Of a stretch of 64,000 bases of DNA, positions 35,161 through 44,394 are shown in pieces. Origin of the DNA: Prauserella salsuginis. GTDB lineage: Bacteria > Actinomycetota > Actinomycetes > Mycobacteriales > Pseudonocardiaceae. The notes beneath the pieces are model-generated. The model ran no database searches, was not told the origin of the DNA, and worked only from the letters and a program-made list of their open reading frames with translations. Positions within the stretch are counted from its first letter, which is position 1; every line of letters starts with the position of its first letter. The position numbers were made by a program, and so were the translations under genes. The stretch spans positions 1 to 64,000 of the forward strand of contig NZ_JANBBF010000011.1 in assembly GCF_024648885.1 (NCBI RefSeq), given 5' to 3'.

Positions 35161-35850
35161 GTGATCCAGCTCGAATCCGTATCCAAGGCCTACAAGACCT
35201 CGACGCGTCCGGCACTGGACGACGTCACGGTCGACGTGGACAAGGGTGAGTTCGTCTTCCTCATCGGCCCGTCCGGGTCGGGGAAGTCGACGTTCCTGCG
35301 CCTGCTGTTGCGTGAGGAAGTGCCCAGCAAGGGCCGGGTGTCGGTGTCGAACTTCGACGTCGCCAAGATGCCCCGGCGCAAGGTCCCCCGCTTGCGCCAG
35401 ACCATCGGCTGCGTCTTCCAGGACTTCCGTCTGCTGAACAACAAGACGGTGTCCGAGAACGTCGCGTTCGCTCTCGAGGTCATCGGCAAGCCGAAGCACA
35501 CCATCACCAAGGTCGTACCCGAGGTGCTGGAGCTGGTCGGCCTCGACGGCAAGGCCGATCGCATGCCGCACGAGCTCTCCGGTGGTGAGCAGCAGCGGGT
35601 CGCGATGGCGAGGGCGTTCGTCAACCGGCCGCTCGTGCTGCTCGCCGACGAGCCGACGGGCAACCTCGACCCCGACACCAGTCAGGACATCATGTTGCTG
35701 CTGGAGCGGATCAACCGCACCGGCACGACCGTCCTGATGGCCACGCACGACCACTCGATCGTCGACTCCATGCGCCGCCGCGTCGTGGAACTGGACCACG
35801 GCAAGGTCATCCGCGATGACCGGCGAGGCGTGTACGGCGTCGGTCGCTGA
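35161..35850 (+). CDS. ftsE: cell-division ABC transporter ATPase FtsE
   Basis: 229 aa ABC ATPase: Walker [10 protein letters not shown] at about 36-44, Q-loop near [13 protein letters not shown], signature [14 protein letters not shown], Walker [14 protein letters not shown]-loop THD. With FtsX it forms the complex that activates peptidoglycan hydrolases at the division septum (RipC in mycobacteria). GTG 35161 lies eight bases after TAGGAT, a leaderless-type start. ftsX follows after 128 bp. Confidence 0.97.
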   Translation: MIQLESVSKAYKTSTRPALDDVTVDVDKGEFVFLIGPSGSGKSTFLRLLLREEVPSKGRVSVSNFDVAKMPRRKVPRLRQTIGCVFQDFRLLNNKTVSENVAFALEVIGKPKHTITKVVPEVLELVGLDGKADRMPHELSGGEQQRVAMARAFVNRPLVLLADEPTGNLDPDTSQDIMLLLERINRTGTTVLMATHDHSIVDSMRRRVVELDHGKVIRDDRRGVYGVGR

Positions 35851-35978
35851 TTCCCCCGCAGCGACCCGCCTGCCGAGGCGCCTCGGCCCGCTCGCCACGC
35901 CGAGTGGATGCCGCCGGTCCGGCCACCGGATACTCCCCGCCCCGTACCCGACCCCCGACCCAAGGAACCGTGCCTTAG

Positions 35979-36878
35979 ATGCGCGCCAGCTTCGTCTTCA
36001 GCGAGGTCGTCACCGGCTTGCGCCGGAACGTCACGATGACCATCGCCATGATCCTGACCACCGCGATCTCACTCGGGATGTTCGGTGGTGGTCTGCTGCT
36101 CGTCCGCACGATCGACAAGATGCAGGCCAGCTACCTCGACGACGTCGAGGTCACGGTCTATCTCACGCAGGACATCAGCGCGAACGACCAGAACTGCACG
36201 GCCGAGCCCTGCTCGTCGATCCGCTCGTCGCTCGAGAACAACCAGGCCGTCGAATCCGTCGTGTTCGAGGACCGCGACGAGGCCTACGAACGCTTCCAGC
36301 GGATCTTCGAGGGCCAGCCCGAGCTGGTCGAGCTCGCCCGTCCCGAATCACTGCCCGCCTCCCTGCACGTCAAGTTGTTCGACCCCGAACGCAGCGAAGT
36401 GATAGTGCAGGAGTTCAGCAACCAGCCGGGTGTGGCGAACGTCGACGACCAGAACAAGTTCCTCGACCGCTTCTTCGACCTGCTGAATTCGGGCCGGGAC
36501 GGCACGTTCATCGTCGCGGCGATCGCCGCGCTGGCCGCGGTGCTGCTGATCGCGAACACCATTCAGGTGTCGGCGTACACGCGGCGCACCGAGGTCGGCA
36601 TCATGCGGCTCGTCGGCGCGACCCGCTGGTACACCCAGCTACCGTTCCTGCTGGAAGCGGTCGTCGCCGGTGTCATCGGTGCGGTCCTCGGTGTCGTCGG
36701 ACTGGTCGGGGTCAAATACATCGCGCTGGACCAGATCTTCGAAGCCACGGGCGGTGCGATCCCCAAGATCGAGATCGTGGACATCCTGTTCCCCGTCGCG
36801 CCCGTGCTGCTCGGCGTGTCGATCCTGATCTCCGCCATCACCGGTTACGTCACCCTGCGCGCATACGTCCGTACCTAG
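35979..36878 (+). CDS. ftsX: cell-division membrane protein FtsX
   Basis: 299 aa with four membrane spans: one at about 23-43, then three near the C-terminus (about 170-192, 222-245, 267-290). Between TM1 and TM2 lies a ~130-residue extracytoplasmic loop with two cysteines (DQNCTAEPCSS) likely forming a disulfide. This loop recruits the cell-wall hydrolase in related bacteria. Motif RRTEVGIMRLVGATRWY precedes TM3, typical of FtsX. Partner of FtsE just upstream. Confidence 0.96.
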   Translation: MRASFVFSEVVTGLRRNVTMTIAMILTTAISLGMFGGGLLLVRTIDKMQASYLDDVEVTVYLTQDISANDQNCTAEPCSSIRSSLENNQAVESVVFEDRDEAYERFQRIFEGQPELVELARPESLPASLHVKLFDPERSEVIVQEFSNQPGVANVDDQNKFLDRFFDLLNSGRDGTFIVAAIAALAAVLLIANTIQVSAYTRRTEVGIMRLVGATRWYTQLPFLLEAVVAGVIGAVLGVVGLVGVKYIALDQIFEATGGAIPKIEIVDILFPVAPVLLGVSILISAITGYVTLRAYVRT

Positions 36879-37020
36879 GGACGTGACGGTCGGGACCTGC
36901 GTCGGGGCTGCCCCGCGGCGGCGGTCGTTCGCTCGGGCGGTCGCAGCGGCGGCTCACCACCGGTGGTGGTTGCGTAATAGTCGTTGGGACACCCAGGTCG
37001 AGGGCGGATAGAGTCGAGTC

Positions 37021-37521
37021 ATGGTCAAGGAAGTCGGACGCAAGGTGATCGCGTCGAACCGTCGTGCCCGTCACGACTATTCGATCCTCGACACCTACGA
37101 GGCCGGTATCGCCCTTGCCGGCACCGAGGTGAAGAGCCTCCGTGCCGGCAAGGCGTCGCTGAGCGAGGCGTTCGCAACCGTCGACGACGGCGAGGTCTTC
37201 CTGCGCAACGTGCACATTCCGGAGTACGCCCAGGGCACGTGGACCAACCACATGCCGCGGCGAACCCGGAAACTGCTGCTGCACCGTAGGGAGATCCAGA
37301 AGCTGATCGGGAAGACGAAGGAGAGCGGCGTGAGCCTCGTGCCGCTGTCGCTCTACTTCAAGGACGGCAAGGTCAAGGTCGAGCTCGCACTGGCGCGCGG
37401 TAAGAAGGCGCACGACAAGCGTCAGGACATCGCCAAACGCGACGCGCAGCGCGAGATCTCCAAGGCAATGGGCCGGGCGCTCAAGGGCAAACACAAGCAA
37501 CAGCGCGCGGGACGCCGTTGA
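37021..37521 (+). CDS. smpB: SsrA-binding protein SmpB
   Basis: 166 aa. SmpB carries tmRNA into stalled ribosomes for trans-translation. Conserved parts: [56 protein letters not shown], and the basic C-terminal tail ([23 protein letters not shown]) that enters the mRNA channel. ATG 37021 lies six bases after TAGAGT, a leaderless-type start. The tmRNA gene is 4 kb downstream on the same strand. The TTG start of the next gene overlaps its stop. Confidence 0.97.
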   Translation: MVKEVGRKVIASNRRARHDYSILDTYEAGIALAGTEVKSLRAGKASLSEAFATVDDGEVFLRNVHIPEYAQGTWTNHMPRRTRKLLLHRREIQKLIGKTKESGVSLVPLSLYFKDGKVKVELALARGKKAHDKRQDIAKRDAQREISKAMGRALKGKHKQQRAGRR

Positions 37522-38414
37522 CCGGCCCCGGCGCCGACGAGGACGTCGCAGCCTGGGCTCGGGGGCTCGGGCTCGACGGTCTCGTCGACATCCATGTCCA
37601 CTTCCTGCCCGAACGCGTGCTCGCGAAGGTGTGGGCGTACTTCGACGGCGCGGAGCAGCACTACGGCATGCCGTGGCCGGTGCACTACCGGTTGCCGGAG
37701 GCCGAGCGGCTGGCGGCGCTGCGGGCGGTGGGGGTGCGGACGTTCGCACCGCTGGTGTATCCGCACAAGCCGGGCATGGCCGAGTGGCTGAACGGCTGGG
37801 CCCGGGAGTTCGCCGACCGGGAACCGGACGCCGTGCCGACGGCGACGTTCTTCCCGGAGCCCGAGGCGGCCCGCTACGTCGAGGACGCGTTGCGCGCGGG
37901 GGTGCGCTGCGTCAAGGTCCACGTGCAGGTCGGAGCGTTCGACCCGCGCGACGACCGGCTCGACGCGGTGTGGGGCATGCTCGCCGATGCCGGAGTCCCC
38001 GCGGTGGTGCACTGCGGGCACGGGCCGTTACGAGGGGAGCACACCGGCCTCGACGTGTTCGCCCGCATCCTCGAACGGCATCCCGGCCTGGTCACCGTGC
38101 TGGCGCACGCCGGTATGCCCGAGTACGACGCGGCACTGCGCCTGGTGCAGCGGTTCCCGCGCGTGTATCTCGACACGACGATGGTCGGCGTGCCGTTCAC
38201 GGAGAGTTTCATGCCCCTGCCCGGCGACTGGCCCGCCCGCCTGGCAGGCATCGCCGACCGCGTGGTCCTCGGCACCGATTTCCCGAACATTCCCTACGAC
38301 TACGCCACGCAGTTGCGTGCGATCGCCGAATGGGCCGAGGCCGACGACAGGTTGGGCGAGCCGTTCCTGCGCGCGGTCCTTCACGACACGCCGGCCAAAC
38401 TCCTCGACGTGTGA
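37518..38414 (+). CDS. amidohydrolase-family protein
   Basis: 298 aa TIM-barrel amidohydrolase (PF04909-like). The metal-binding DIHVHF is near residue 23, VVHCGHGP and [11 protein letters not shown] carry further histidines, and the metal Asp fits [13 protein letters not shown]. Members hydrolyse or decarboxylate aromatic or acyl substrates, so the exact reaction is unknown. A TTG start overlapping the smpB stop (TTGA) is the most likely initiation, making it co-translated with smpB, which is an unusual partner. Cytoplasmic, no signal. Confidence 0.85.
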   Translation: MTGPGADEDVAAWARGLGLDGLVDIHVHFLPERVLAKVWAYFDGAEQHYGMPWPVHYRLPEAERLAALRAVGVRTFAPLVYPHKPGMAEWLNGWAREFADREPDAVPTATFFPEPEAARYVEDALRAGVRCVKVHVQVGAFDPRDDRLDAVWGMLADAGVPAVVHCGHGPLRGEHTGLDVFARILERHPGLVTVLAHAGMPEYDAALRLVQRFPRVYLDTTMVGVPFTESFMPLPGDWPARLAGIADRVVLGTDFPNIPYDYATQLRAIAEWAEADDRLGEPFLRAVLHDTPAKLLDV

Positions 38415-38417
38415 TCC

Positions 38418-38725
38418 GCTGCCGGCGTCTCCCGAGACACCGGCCGGGTGGGAGAGCGCCGGACGGACGTGGACGAGCGGGCGAGTGCGAACGCACCGAC
38501 CACGAGTGCCGCCCACAGTTCGGGGCCGTTGCCGAAGCCGCGGGCCGCCAGACGAACCCGGCGTTGGCACAGCCGACCAGCGGGACGTCGGCGAACCGGG
38601 CGATGTCGACGACTGCCGCGGCGAGTGCCGGCGCGGGCACCACCGCGAACCCGAACCGGCGGTGCGCGGCCGCCATCAGGGGAGTGGCCACGACCGCGAG
38701 TAGCGCGCTGATACGTGGTCGTGTT
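38418..38725 (-). pseudogene. frameshifted remnant of a membrane protein (acyltransferase-like)
   Basis: On the minus strand, one frame reads ISALLAVVATPLMAAAHRRF and later FADVPLVGCANAGFVW; then the frame must shift to continue as ARGFGNGPELWAALVVGAFA. Both halves are hydrophobic with Ala/Val-rich codon bias, resembling the C-terminal spans of acyltransferase-3-type membrane proteins. There is no start and at least one frameshift. It lies between the amidohydrolase and the response-regulator terminator. The family assignment is tentative. Confidence 0.4.
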
Positions 38726-38729
38726 CGAT

Positions 38730-38750
38730 GCCCGAAGGTGCCCTTCGGGC
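38730..38750 (-). terminator. response-regulator operon terminator
   Basis: Perfect 9-bp stem GCCCGAAGG, loop TGC, CCTTCGGGC, 18 bases beyond the response-regulator stop. Confidence 0.75.
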
Positions 38751-38767
38751 AGGCTGGGCCTACCGCA

Positions 38768-39436
38768 TCAGCGTTCGAGGTAGGTCAGCACCGCGCGGAC
38801 CCGTCGGTGCTCCTCGACGCTGTTGTCCAGGCCGAGCTTCGCGAAGATGTTGCCGATGTGTTTCTCGACCGCGCCGTGCGAGACCACCATGCGAGCGGCG
38901 ATCGCGGAGTTGGACAGGCCCTGGGCCATCAGTTCGAGCACGTCGCCTTCGCGGCCGGTCAGCGAGTCGAGGGGATTGTTGCGTCCGCGCGCCATGACCT
39001 GCGAGATCACCTCGGGGTCGATCGCCGTGCCGCCCGCGGCGACGCGGCGTACGGCTTCGAGGAAGTCGGTGACGTCGGAGACGCGTTCCTTCAGCAGGTA
39101 GCCGACGCCGCCCGCGCCGCCGGAGAGCAGCTCGATCGCGTAGGTCTCCTCGACGTACTGCGACAGCACGAGCACGGGCAGGCCGGTCCGGATCTCCCGT
39201 GCCTGCAGTGCGGCCCGCAGGCCCTCGTCGGTGAACGTCGGCGGCATCCGCACGTCGACGATCGCCAGGTCGGGTTCGTGCTCGGTGACCGAAGTCAGCA
39301 GCTCCTCGCCGGAGCCGACCGCTGCCACCGTCTCGATGCCGTCGTCGGCCAGTAGCCGCTGCACACCGGCACGCAGCAGTACGGCGTCCTCCGCGATGAC
39401 CACGCGCACGTCCAGACCCCCAGAGAGTTCGTTCAC
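38768..39436 (-). CDS. NarL/LuxR-family response regulator
   Basis: 222 aa. Receiver domain with RVVIAEDAVLLRAGV and phospho-acceptor Asp in DLAIVDVRMP, then a LuxR helix-turn-helix (LTGREGDVLELMAQGLSNSAIAARMVVSHGAVEKHIGNIFAKLGL). It would bind DNA when phosphorylated by the kinase encoded just upstream. GTG 39436 overlaps the kinase stop (GTGA), so they are coupled. Last gene of a three-gene operon; targets unknown. Confidence 0.94.
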   Translation of the reverse strand: MNELSGGLDVRVVIAEDAVLLRAGVQRLLADDGIETVAAVGSGEELLTSVTEHEPDLAIVDVRMPPTFTDEGLRAALQAREIRTGLPVLVLSQYVEETYAIELLSGGAGGVGYLLKERVSDVTDFLEAVRRVAAGGTAIDPEVISQVMARGRNNPLDSLTGREGDVLELMAQGLSNSAIAARMVVSHGAVEKHIGNIFAKLGLDNSVEEHRRVRAVLTYLER

Positions 39437-40584
39437 CAGCTGCACGGTAGTTCGGCGCGAACGACCGTCGGGCCACCGGCGGGGCTCACGACCGACACCA
39501 CACCGTCGATCGTGGCTGCGCGGTCGGCGAGCCCGGCGAGTCCGCCGCCGGGGCGGATCTCCGCACCTCCGTGGCCGTCGTCGGTGACCTCGGCGATCAC
39601 CGTATCGCCGTCGCGCCGGACGTCGACGCGGATGTCGGAGGCGTCGGCGTACTTGGCGGCGTTGGTGAGTGTCTCGCCGACGACGAAGTAGGTCGTGCTC
39701 TCCACCGCCGCGGGTGGACGCTGGTCGATGTCGACCGACACCGAGACCGGCACCGGTGACTTCGCCGCGAGTGCCGACAGCGCCGCGTCGAGTCCGCGGT
39801 CGCCCAGCACCGCCGGGTAGATGCCGCGCGCCAGGTCCCGGAGTTCCGACACGGCGAGTTTCGCGTCGGTATGTGCCTCGTCGAGGAGTTTCTGCAGTTC
39901 CGCGGTGTCGGGTTCGGTGCCGCCGATCTTGGCTTTGGCGCGGCCGACCGTCATGGCCACCGACACGAGGCGCTGCTGCGCGCCGTCGTGCAGGTCGCGT
40001 TCGATGCGCCTGCGTTCGTTTTCCGCGGCGTCGACCCCGCGTGCGCGCGATGCCTGCAGGCGGGTCGCCTTCGCTTCGAGCCGTTCCGCCCGCGGTGGGC
40101 CGAGCAGCGTCAGGGCGAGTTTGCCGTGCAGCCAGCCCACGCCGGGGGCGACCGTCAGCGCCAGCGGCACGATGATGGCCGACACGACGCCGAGCACGAA
40201 TTCGACGATCGCGAGCGGTGTCGTGATCAGCAGGTAAGCGAGGTCACGCCAGGTCGTGGCGTCCGTCAGCTGCGCGAACCAGTTGCGGACGGGTCCGTCG
40301 CCGCGGTTGCGGATCGCATCCGGCAGCGGGGTGCGCAGCCACCGGCGCAGCGAACGCCGTTCGAAGTCGGCGAAGCGGTGGGTCAACGTCGTCGCCAGCA
40401 TCAGCAGCGGGATGCCCACCCAGACGATGGTCGTCGCGATCCCGGCTACCAGCAGGACCAGCAGCACGACGAACTCGACGATGCGTACCGGCAGCGTCAG
40501 CAACTGGTACGCGATCGTCCGCCACGTGCCCGGCCACGGCTGGTCCTCGTGCATCATCGGTTCCCCTCCACCCGGCGTGCTCAT
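39433..40584 (-). CDS. sensor histidine kinase (HisKA_3 type)
   Basis: 383 aa. An N-terminal sensor domain with four spans in two pairs (about 25-65 and 110-160), then dimerisation/phosphoacceptor ENERRRIERDLHDGAQQRLVS (His in DLHDGAQ) and an ATPase domain with GETLTNAAKYADA and DDGHGGA / GGGLAGLADR. Its membrane part is similar to the whole of the upstream 233-aa protein. Start by ATGA overlap with that gene; an ATG nine codons in has GGAGGGG and is an alternative. Partner of the adjacent response regulator. Confidence 0.93.
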   Translation of the reverse strand: MSTPGGGEPMMHEDQPWPGTWRTIAYQLLTLPVRIVEFVVLLVLLVAGIATTIVWVGIPLLMLATTLTHRFADFERRSLRRWLRTPLPDAIRNRGDGPVRNWFAQLTDATTWRDLAYLLITTPLAIVEFVLGVVSAIIVPLALTVAPGVGWLHGKLALTLLGPPRAERLEAKATRLQASRARGVDAAENERRRIERDLHDGAQQRLVSVAMTVGRAKAKIGGTEPDTAELQKLLDEAHTDAKLAVSELRDLARGIYPAVLGDRGLDAALSALAAKSPVPVSVSVDIDQRPPAAVESTTYFVVGETLTNAAKYADASDIRVDVRRDGDTVIAEVTDDGHGGAEIRPGGGLAGLADRAATIDGVVSVVSPAGGPTVVRAELPCSW

Positions 40585-41282
40585 CCTGCCACCGGGCGTG
40601 CCGCAGCGGGGTCCGCCGTGGTTGCGGCGCCGTCAGCGGCGGAACCGGCCGATTCCTCGGCCTCGCGCATCCGCCGTGCCGTCGGGCCCAGCAGTGCTCG
40701 CGCCAGCAGTGCGTGGCCGGCGCCCAGCCGCCGCGTAACGGCTACCGACACCCACGCCAGGAGCGCGCCCAGGGCCATCCACGGCAACGCCGTCGGCACG
40801 GAGTCGACCGTGATCCAGCGCAGGTCGTGCGACGGGAACGCGTACAGCCCCTCGGGAAGGAAGCGGTAGTACACCGGCAGCGCGATCAATCCCAGCGACA
40901 CCGACCAGAACACGACGACCAGCGCGAACTCCGCTATGCCCACCGGAAGCAGCAGGATCAGGTAGACGACGTCGCGCCAGGTCTGCGCGTCGCGGGCGCG
41001 GGCCAGCCATCGGCTCCGCACCGGGCCCTGCGGCAGCGGGCGGTACGGCCGCGGCACCGCGCTGGTCAGCATGCCGCGCACGCGCGCCCGTTCGAGGTCG
41101 GCCAGTCCACGGGTGCCCGCGAGCAGCAGCATCAGGACCGGAATGCCCACCCACACGAGTGCCGTCGGTGCGCCCACGCTCGCCGTCGTCACCACGAACA
41201 CGAACCCGACGATCCCCAGCGGGAGGCTGAGCAGCAAGAATGGCAGCGCACCGCCCAGTCGGGGAAGCTGTGTCCGCTCCAT
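40581..41282 (-). CDS. sensor-domain membrane protein of the two-component operon
   Basis: 233 aa. Four membrane spans in two pairs, with LSLPLGIVGFVFVVTT and LPVGIAEFALVVVFWSVSLG mirroring the sensor domain of the neighbouring kinase (LTLPVRIVEFVVLL / TTPLAIVEFVLGVVS). It has no kinase domain, so it is a stand-alone copy of the sensor, perhaps an accessory that tunes signalling. ATG 41282 has GAGGAAGAGAG upstream and its stop overlaps the kinase ATG (ATGA). The C-terminus is Ala-rich and disordered. Confidence 0.87.
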   Translation of the reverse strand: MERTQLPRLGGALPFLLLSLPLGIVGFVFVVTTASVGAPTALVWVGIPVLMLLLAGTRGLADLERARVRGMLTSAVPRPYRPLPQGPVRSRWLARARDAQTWRDVVYLILLLPVGIAEFALVVVFWSVSLGLIALPVYYRFLPEGLYAFPSHDLRWITVDSVPTALPWMALGALLAWVSVAVTRRLGAGHALLARALLGPTARRMREAEESAGSAADGAATTADPAAARPVAG

Positions 41283-41491
41283 GACCGGTCTCTCTTCCTC
41301 TTCGCGTCGAGGGGGCGCCCTCGTTGACGACCTCAGTCTCTCCGGGAAGGGGATGCGGCCACCATGGAGCACACGGGTCGATGCACGGTGGGGACAGCCC
41401 CACCGTCGGCGCGGGCACCGGCCGGGGAATTATCTGCTTGCCACGGGCGTTATGCTGGTCGGAAGCGAGTGATCCACACCGATCCCGTCAA

Positions 41492-41862
41492 GGGGGTGAA
41501 CGGTTTCGACTCTGGACGTTGATCCAGCGGGAAGCGTGCCGGTGCAGGCAACGACCACCGAAAGCGTCGTCGCAACTAAATATAAGCGCCAAGACTAATA
41601 GTCAGCGCGACTTCGCCCTCGCCGCCTGAGCGAGTGCGAGTCTGTCGGCCCGGGTAAGCCTTCGACCCGGTTTGCCGGCATCAGCTAGAAGGCTCACCTC
41701 CGGCCCCGGCCACGGGGACCGGTAGGGACACCAACAGTGGCTGGGCCCGTCACACCGGCTAGTTCGCGTGACCGGTGGGGTCGAGCAGAGGCACAGCGAA
41801 CTGCGCACGGAGAAGCCCTGGAGAGGCGGCAGAGGACCCGGGTTCGATTCCCGGCACCTCCA
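41492..41862 (+). ncRNA. ssrA: tmRNA (transfer-messenger RNA)
   Basis: 371 nt. The 5' end GGGGGTGAACGGTTTCGAC and 3' end GGTTCGATTCCCGGCACCTCC form the tRNA-like half; acceptor GGGGGTG pairs with CACCTCC, discriminator A, CCA not encoded. The tag frame at 41588-41629 reads AKTNSQRDFALAA then TGA, starting from a GCC resume codon. It rescues stalled ribosomes with SmpB, adding the degradation tag. ssrA is also a frequent integration site for mobile elements. Confidence 0.96.
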
Positions 41863-41871
41863 CAGATGGAA

Positions 41872-41898
41872 GGCTCGTGCTCGTGGAGAGCACGAGCC
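41872..41898 (+). terminator. tmRNA terminator
   Basis: 10-bp stem GGCTCGTGCT / AGCACGAGCC followed by TTTTCT, ten bases after the tmRNA end. Confidence 0.92.
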
Positions 41899-42342
41899 TT
41901 TTCTGTGTCGTCGATTGAATCTGGGGGCCGAGCCCCCAGACCCACGGTGCGTGCTCCCGCAGACCCGGCATGGTCACGACGGGAGCGGACCGGCGTCGGC
42001 TCGGGGTGTCATGACGTCGCCCCGAGTGTCACTCGATGGCCGGTGAGTGCTCGCGGAGAGCGCTCGCCGGTTTCTCGTTCCGGGGGTTGATTGCGGGGGC
42101 CGACCCCCGGAACCCCATCGTGGTGGGTTTCGTGTTGCGGGCCCGTTCCTGCACCAGCTACGCGTGGGAGCCCGTGTCGGCCTACGGCGCGGCCTTGTCG
42201 TTGCGCCGCCCGCGCCGGGCCGAGTCCCGGTACCCCCACGGTGCGGGCTCCTGCCGCGATCCGGGGTGGTGGTCGGGTTGTACTGGGACCAATCCGCTTG
42301 ATCTGTCGCGGTACTGGCGTGGTGTGCCTCCCACATTGAACG
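41899..42342. repeat. ssrA-downstream region with a degenerate duplicate of the terminator module
   Basis: No gene. Module A (41870-41950) is hairpin, TTTTCT, then GGGGGCCGAGCCCCC with AGACCC. A diverged module B (42040-42125) repeats the order: 13-bp hairpin with two G-U pairs (42040-42070), TTTCT, then GGGGGCCGACCCCC and GGAACCCC. Between them is another hairpin (CTCGGGG 42000-42006, CCCCGAG 42020-42026). The duplication suggests past integration or slippage at ssrA. Confidence 0.55.
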
Positions 42343-42504
42343 TTACGTCTGCTGGATGACGTGGAGCTGCCTGAACGGCTCCTGAAGGCCGTGGCCGGTG
42401 GCCTCCTCACCCGCGATGTGGATGTTGTAGAAGATCGCCTGGTTGAGCAGGCGTCGTTGTTCGTTGCACCGCCGGTACAGCTCCTTCGCAGCGTTCGAGT
42501 AGCT
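42343..42504 (-). pseudogene. C-terminal fragment of a serine recombinase
   Basis: Minus-strand frame of ~53 codons ending in TAA: AAKELYRRCNEQRRLLNQA, then IFYNIHIAGEEATGHGLQEP and FRQL near the end. This matches the C-terminus of large serine recombinases/integrases (the RRxLNQAxF...EPFxxL pattern). A stop codon interrupts the frame upstream at once, so only this piece remains. It lies 480 nt after ssrA and 20 bp from the TRAP permease stop. A matching middle fragment, same strand, lies at 48.9-49.1 kb. Confidence 0.65.
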
Positions 42505-42523
42505 TCAGGTTTCACCAGCGCGG

Positions 42524-43819
42524 CTACTCCGTCGAGGCCATGGTCTCCGGTAGCCACAACACGATCTCCGGCAACGCGATCAGCAGCGCGGCCACGGCGA
42601 CGACCGCGAGCACGAACGGCAACGCGCCCCAGAAGACCTCCGCCGTGGGGCGGCGTGCCGTGCGAGCCACCACGAAGACGTTCAGTCCCAGCGGTGGACT
42701 CACGAGCCCGATCTCGGCGAGCAGCACGATCAGCACGCCGAACCAGATGGGGTCGTAGCCGAGCTCGGTGACCAACGGGAGCACCACGGGAACGGTGAGT
42801 GCCAGAATCGCGATCTGGTCGAGGAAGAACCCGAGGATCACGTAGCACAGGAACAGGATGATCACGACGACGATCGGCGCGACGTCGAGCGAGGCCACCC
42901 AACTCACCACCGTCGGCGTCACCCGCGTCGAGGTGATGAAGTAGCCGAGGATGTGGGCACCGAGAATGATCATAAGGATCATCACGCTGGAACTGATGGT
43001 CTCGGTGACGGCGTGTTTGATCGTGGCCCAGTTCGCCCGTTTCCTGGCGGCCAGTAGCGCGAAACCGCCAACCGCACCCAGTGCGGCAGCTTCGGTCGGT
43101 GTCGCGACTCCGAAGTAGACGGTTCCGGTGACGAGCGCGAACAGCAGCAGGACCGGGCCCGCCGATCGGAGGTTGCGCAGCTTGTCGGCCCAGGCGTGCC
43201 GCTGGCCCGCGGGTGCGGACGACGGATTGATCTTGATGAGCACGACCAACGTCGCGACGAGCGCCAGCGTGACCAGCGCGCCGGGCAGGAAGCCGGCGAC
43301 GAGGACCTGTCCGACGCTCTCCTCCGCGATGACCGCGTAGAACACCAGGATGATGCTGGGCGGTACGAGCGCGGCCAGCGTGCCGACGACCGCGACGAGG
43401 CCGGTGGAGATCCTGGGGCTGTAGCCCGAGTCGATCATCTTCGTGGTCGAGGTGTGTGCGAGCGTAGCCGCGGCGGCGGTGCTCGAGCCGGAGACCGCAG
43501 CGAACATCGCCCCCGCCCCGGCCGCCGCGATACCCGCTCCACCACGGATCCGGCCGACCCATACCTGCGTGGCGCGGAAGAGGTCGTCCATGACACCGCT
43601 GGCCACGACGAACTGTGCCATGAGGATGAACAAGGGGATGGGCGACAGCGAGTACGACGACACCGCGGCCGCGGGCGCCGACTGCAGCACGCCCAGCACG
43701 TCGGAGAGTCCACCGTGGACGAACAGCCCGAACGCGCCCGCTATGGCGATGGCGAAGCCGACCGGAACCCTGATGAGCAGCAGGGTCAGCATCACCACGA
43801 TCACGATGAGCACGGACAT
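42524..43819 (-). CDS. TRAP transporter large permease (DctM type)
   Basis: 431 aa, about 12-13 membrane spans, e.g. MSVLIVIVVMLTLLLIRVPVGFAIAIAGAFGLF and LGAHILGYFITSTRVTPTVVSW, plus the DctM motifs SGSSTAAAATLAHTSTTKM and NPSSAP. It forms the ion-driven channel of a TRAP uptake system, moving an organic acid using the Na+ gradient. ATG 43819 has GGAGGGG upstream and overlaps the DctQ stop by one base (TGATG). Last gene of the DctP-DctQ-DctM operon. Confidence 0.95.
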   Translation of the reverse strand: MSVLIVIVVMLTLLLIRVPVGFAIAIAGAFGLFVHGGLSDVLGVLQSAPAAAVSSYSLSPIPLFILMAQFVVASGVMDDLFRATQVWVGRIRGGAGIAAAGAGAMFAAVSGSSTAAAATLAHTSTTKMIDSGYSPRISTGLVAVVGTLAALVPPSIILVFYAVIAEESVGQVLVAGFLPGALVTLALVATLVVLIKINPSSAPAGQRHAWADKLRNLRSAGPVLLLFALVTGTVYFGVATPTEAAALGAVGGFALLAARKRANWATIKHAVTETISSSVMILMIILGAHILGYFITSTRVTPTVVSWVASLDVAPIVVVIILFLCYVILGFFLDQIAILALTVPVVLPLVTELGYDPIWFGVLIVLLAEIGLVSPPLGLNVFVVARTARRPTAEVFWGALPFVLAVVAVAALLIALPEIVLWLPETMASTE

Positions 43820-44394
43820 CAGGCGTTCCCCTCCGTCTCGTCCCCGGCGCCGCGCCGGTGCCCGGTGAACACGTCCCAGAGCAGTCGCACGGTCAGCAGC
43901 GCGGCCCCTATCGGCACGAGCACGTGCCACGTCCACGTCGGGATGCTGAGCTCGGCCCCGCCGGGCGGCGGGATGTCGTGGGCACGCCAGGCGTGGCCGG
44001 TCGACAGCATTCCTGCCCAGAGCAACAGCACGGAGAACCCGAGCATCAGCACGCGCGCCACCAGTGTCATCGCGGTCTGCACCTTCGCGGGGCACCGTTG
44101 GTAGACGGCGTCGATAGTGACGTGCGCACCCGCTCGCACCGTGTAGGCCAGCGCGAGGAAGAAGAAGCCGGGAAGCAGGTAGTCCTGGATGAAGCTGAAG
44201 CTCCAGCCCAGTGGTGCTCCGACGAAGTAGCGCATGCCGGTCTCGAACACCATCAGCAGCGTCATCGCCATCAGCACGGAGCCCGCCAGGACGAGCCCCG
44301 CGCGTTCGATCGCCGAAACGGCGCGCAGAACGACGGGTGCGCGCCGTGCCGCGCCGGAAGGCGATTCGGGCCGGGTATTCGTGTCAGTCGTCAT
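43819..44394 (-). CDS. TRAP transporter small permease (DctQ type)
   Basis: 191 aa with four membrane spans (about 27-49, 61-83, 100-120, 145-165) and the DctQ features VFETGMRYFVGAPLGWSFSFIQDYLLPGFFFLALAYTVRAGAHVTID. Together with the large subunit it makes the membrane part of the TRAP carrier. Overlaps the binding-protein gene upstream by 11 bases and the large permease by one, so all three are co-translated. Confidence 0.93.
   Translation of the reverse strand: MTTDTNTRPESPSGAARRAPVVLRAVSAIERAGLVLAGSVLMAMTLLMVFETGMRYFVGAPLGWSFSFIQDYLLPGFFFLALAYTVRAGAHVTIDAVYQRCPAKVQTAMTLVARVLMLGFSVLLLWAGMLSTGHAWRAHDIPPPGGAELSIPTWTWHVLVPIGAALLTVRLLWDVFTGHRRGAGDETEGNA

Noticed and set aside
41492-42504. 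A clean attL/attR pair marking an intact element in ssrA
   Set aside because: The tmRNA 3' end sequence itself is not repeated downstream; only the flanking terminator module is, and in degenerate form.
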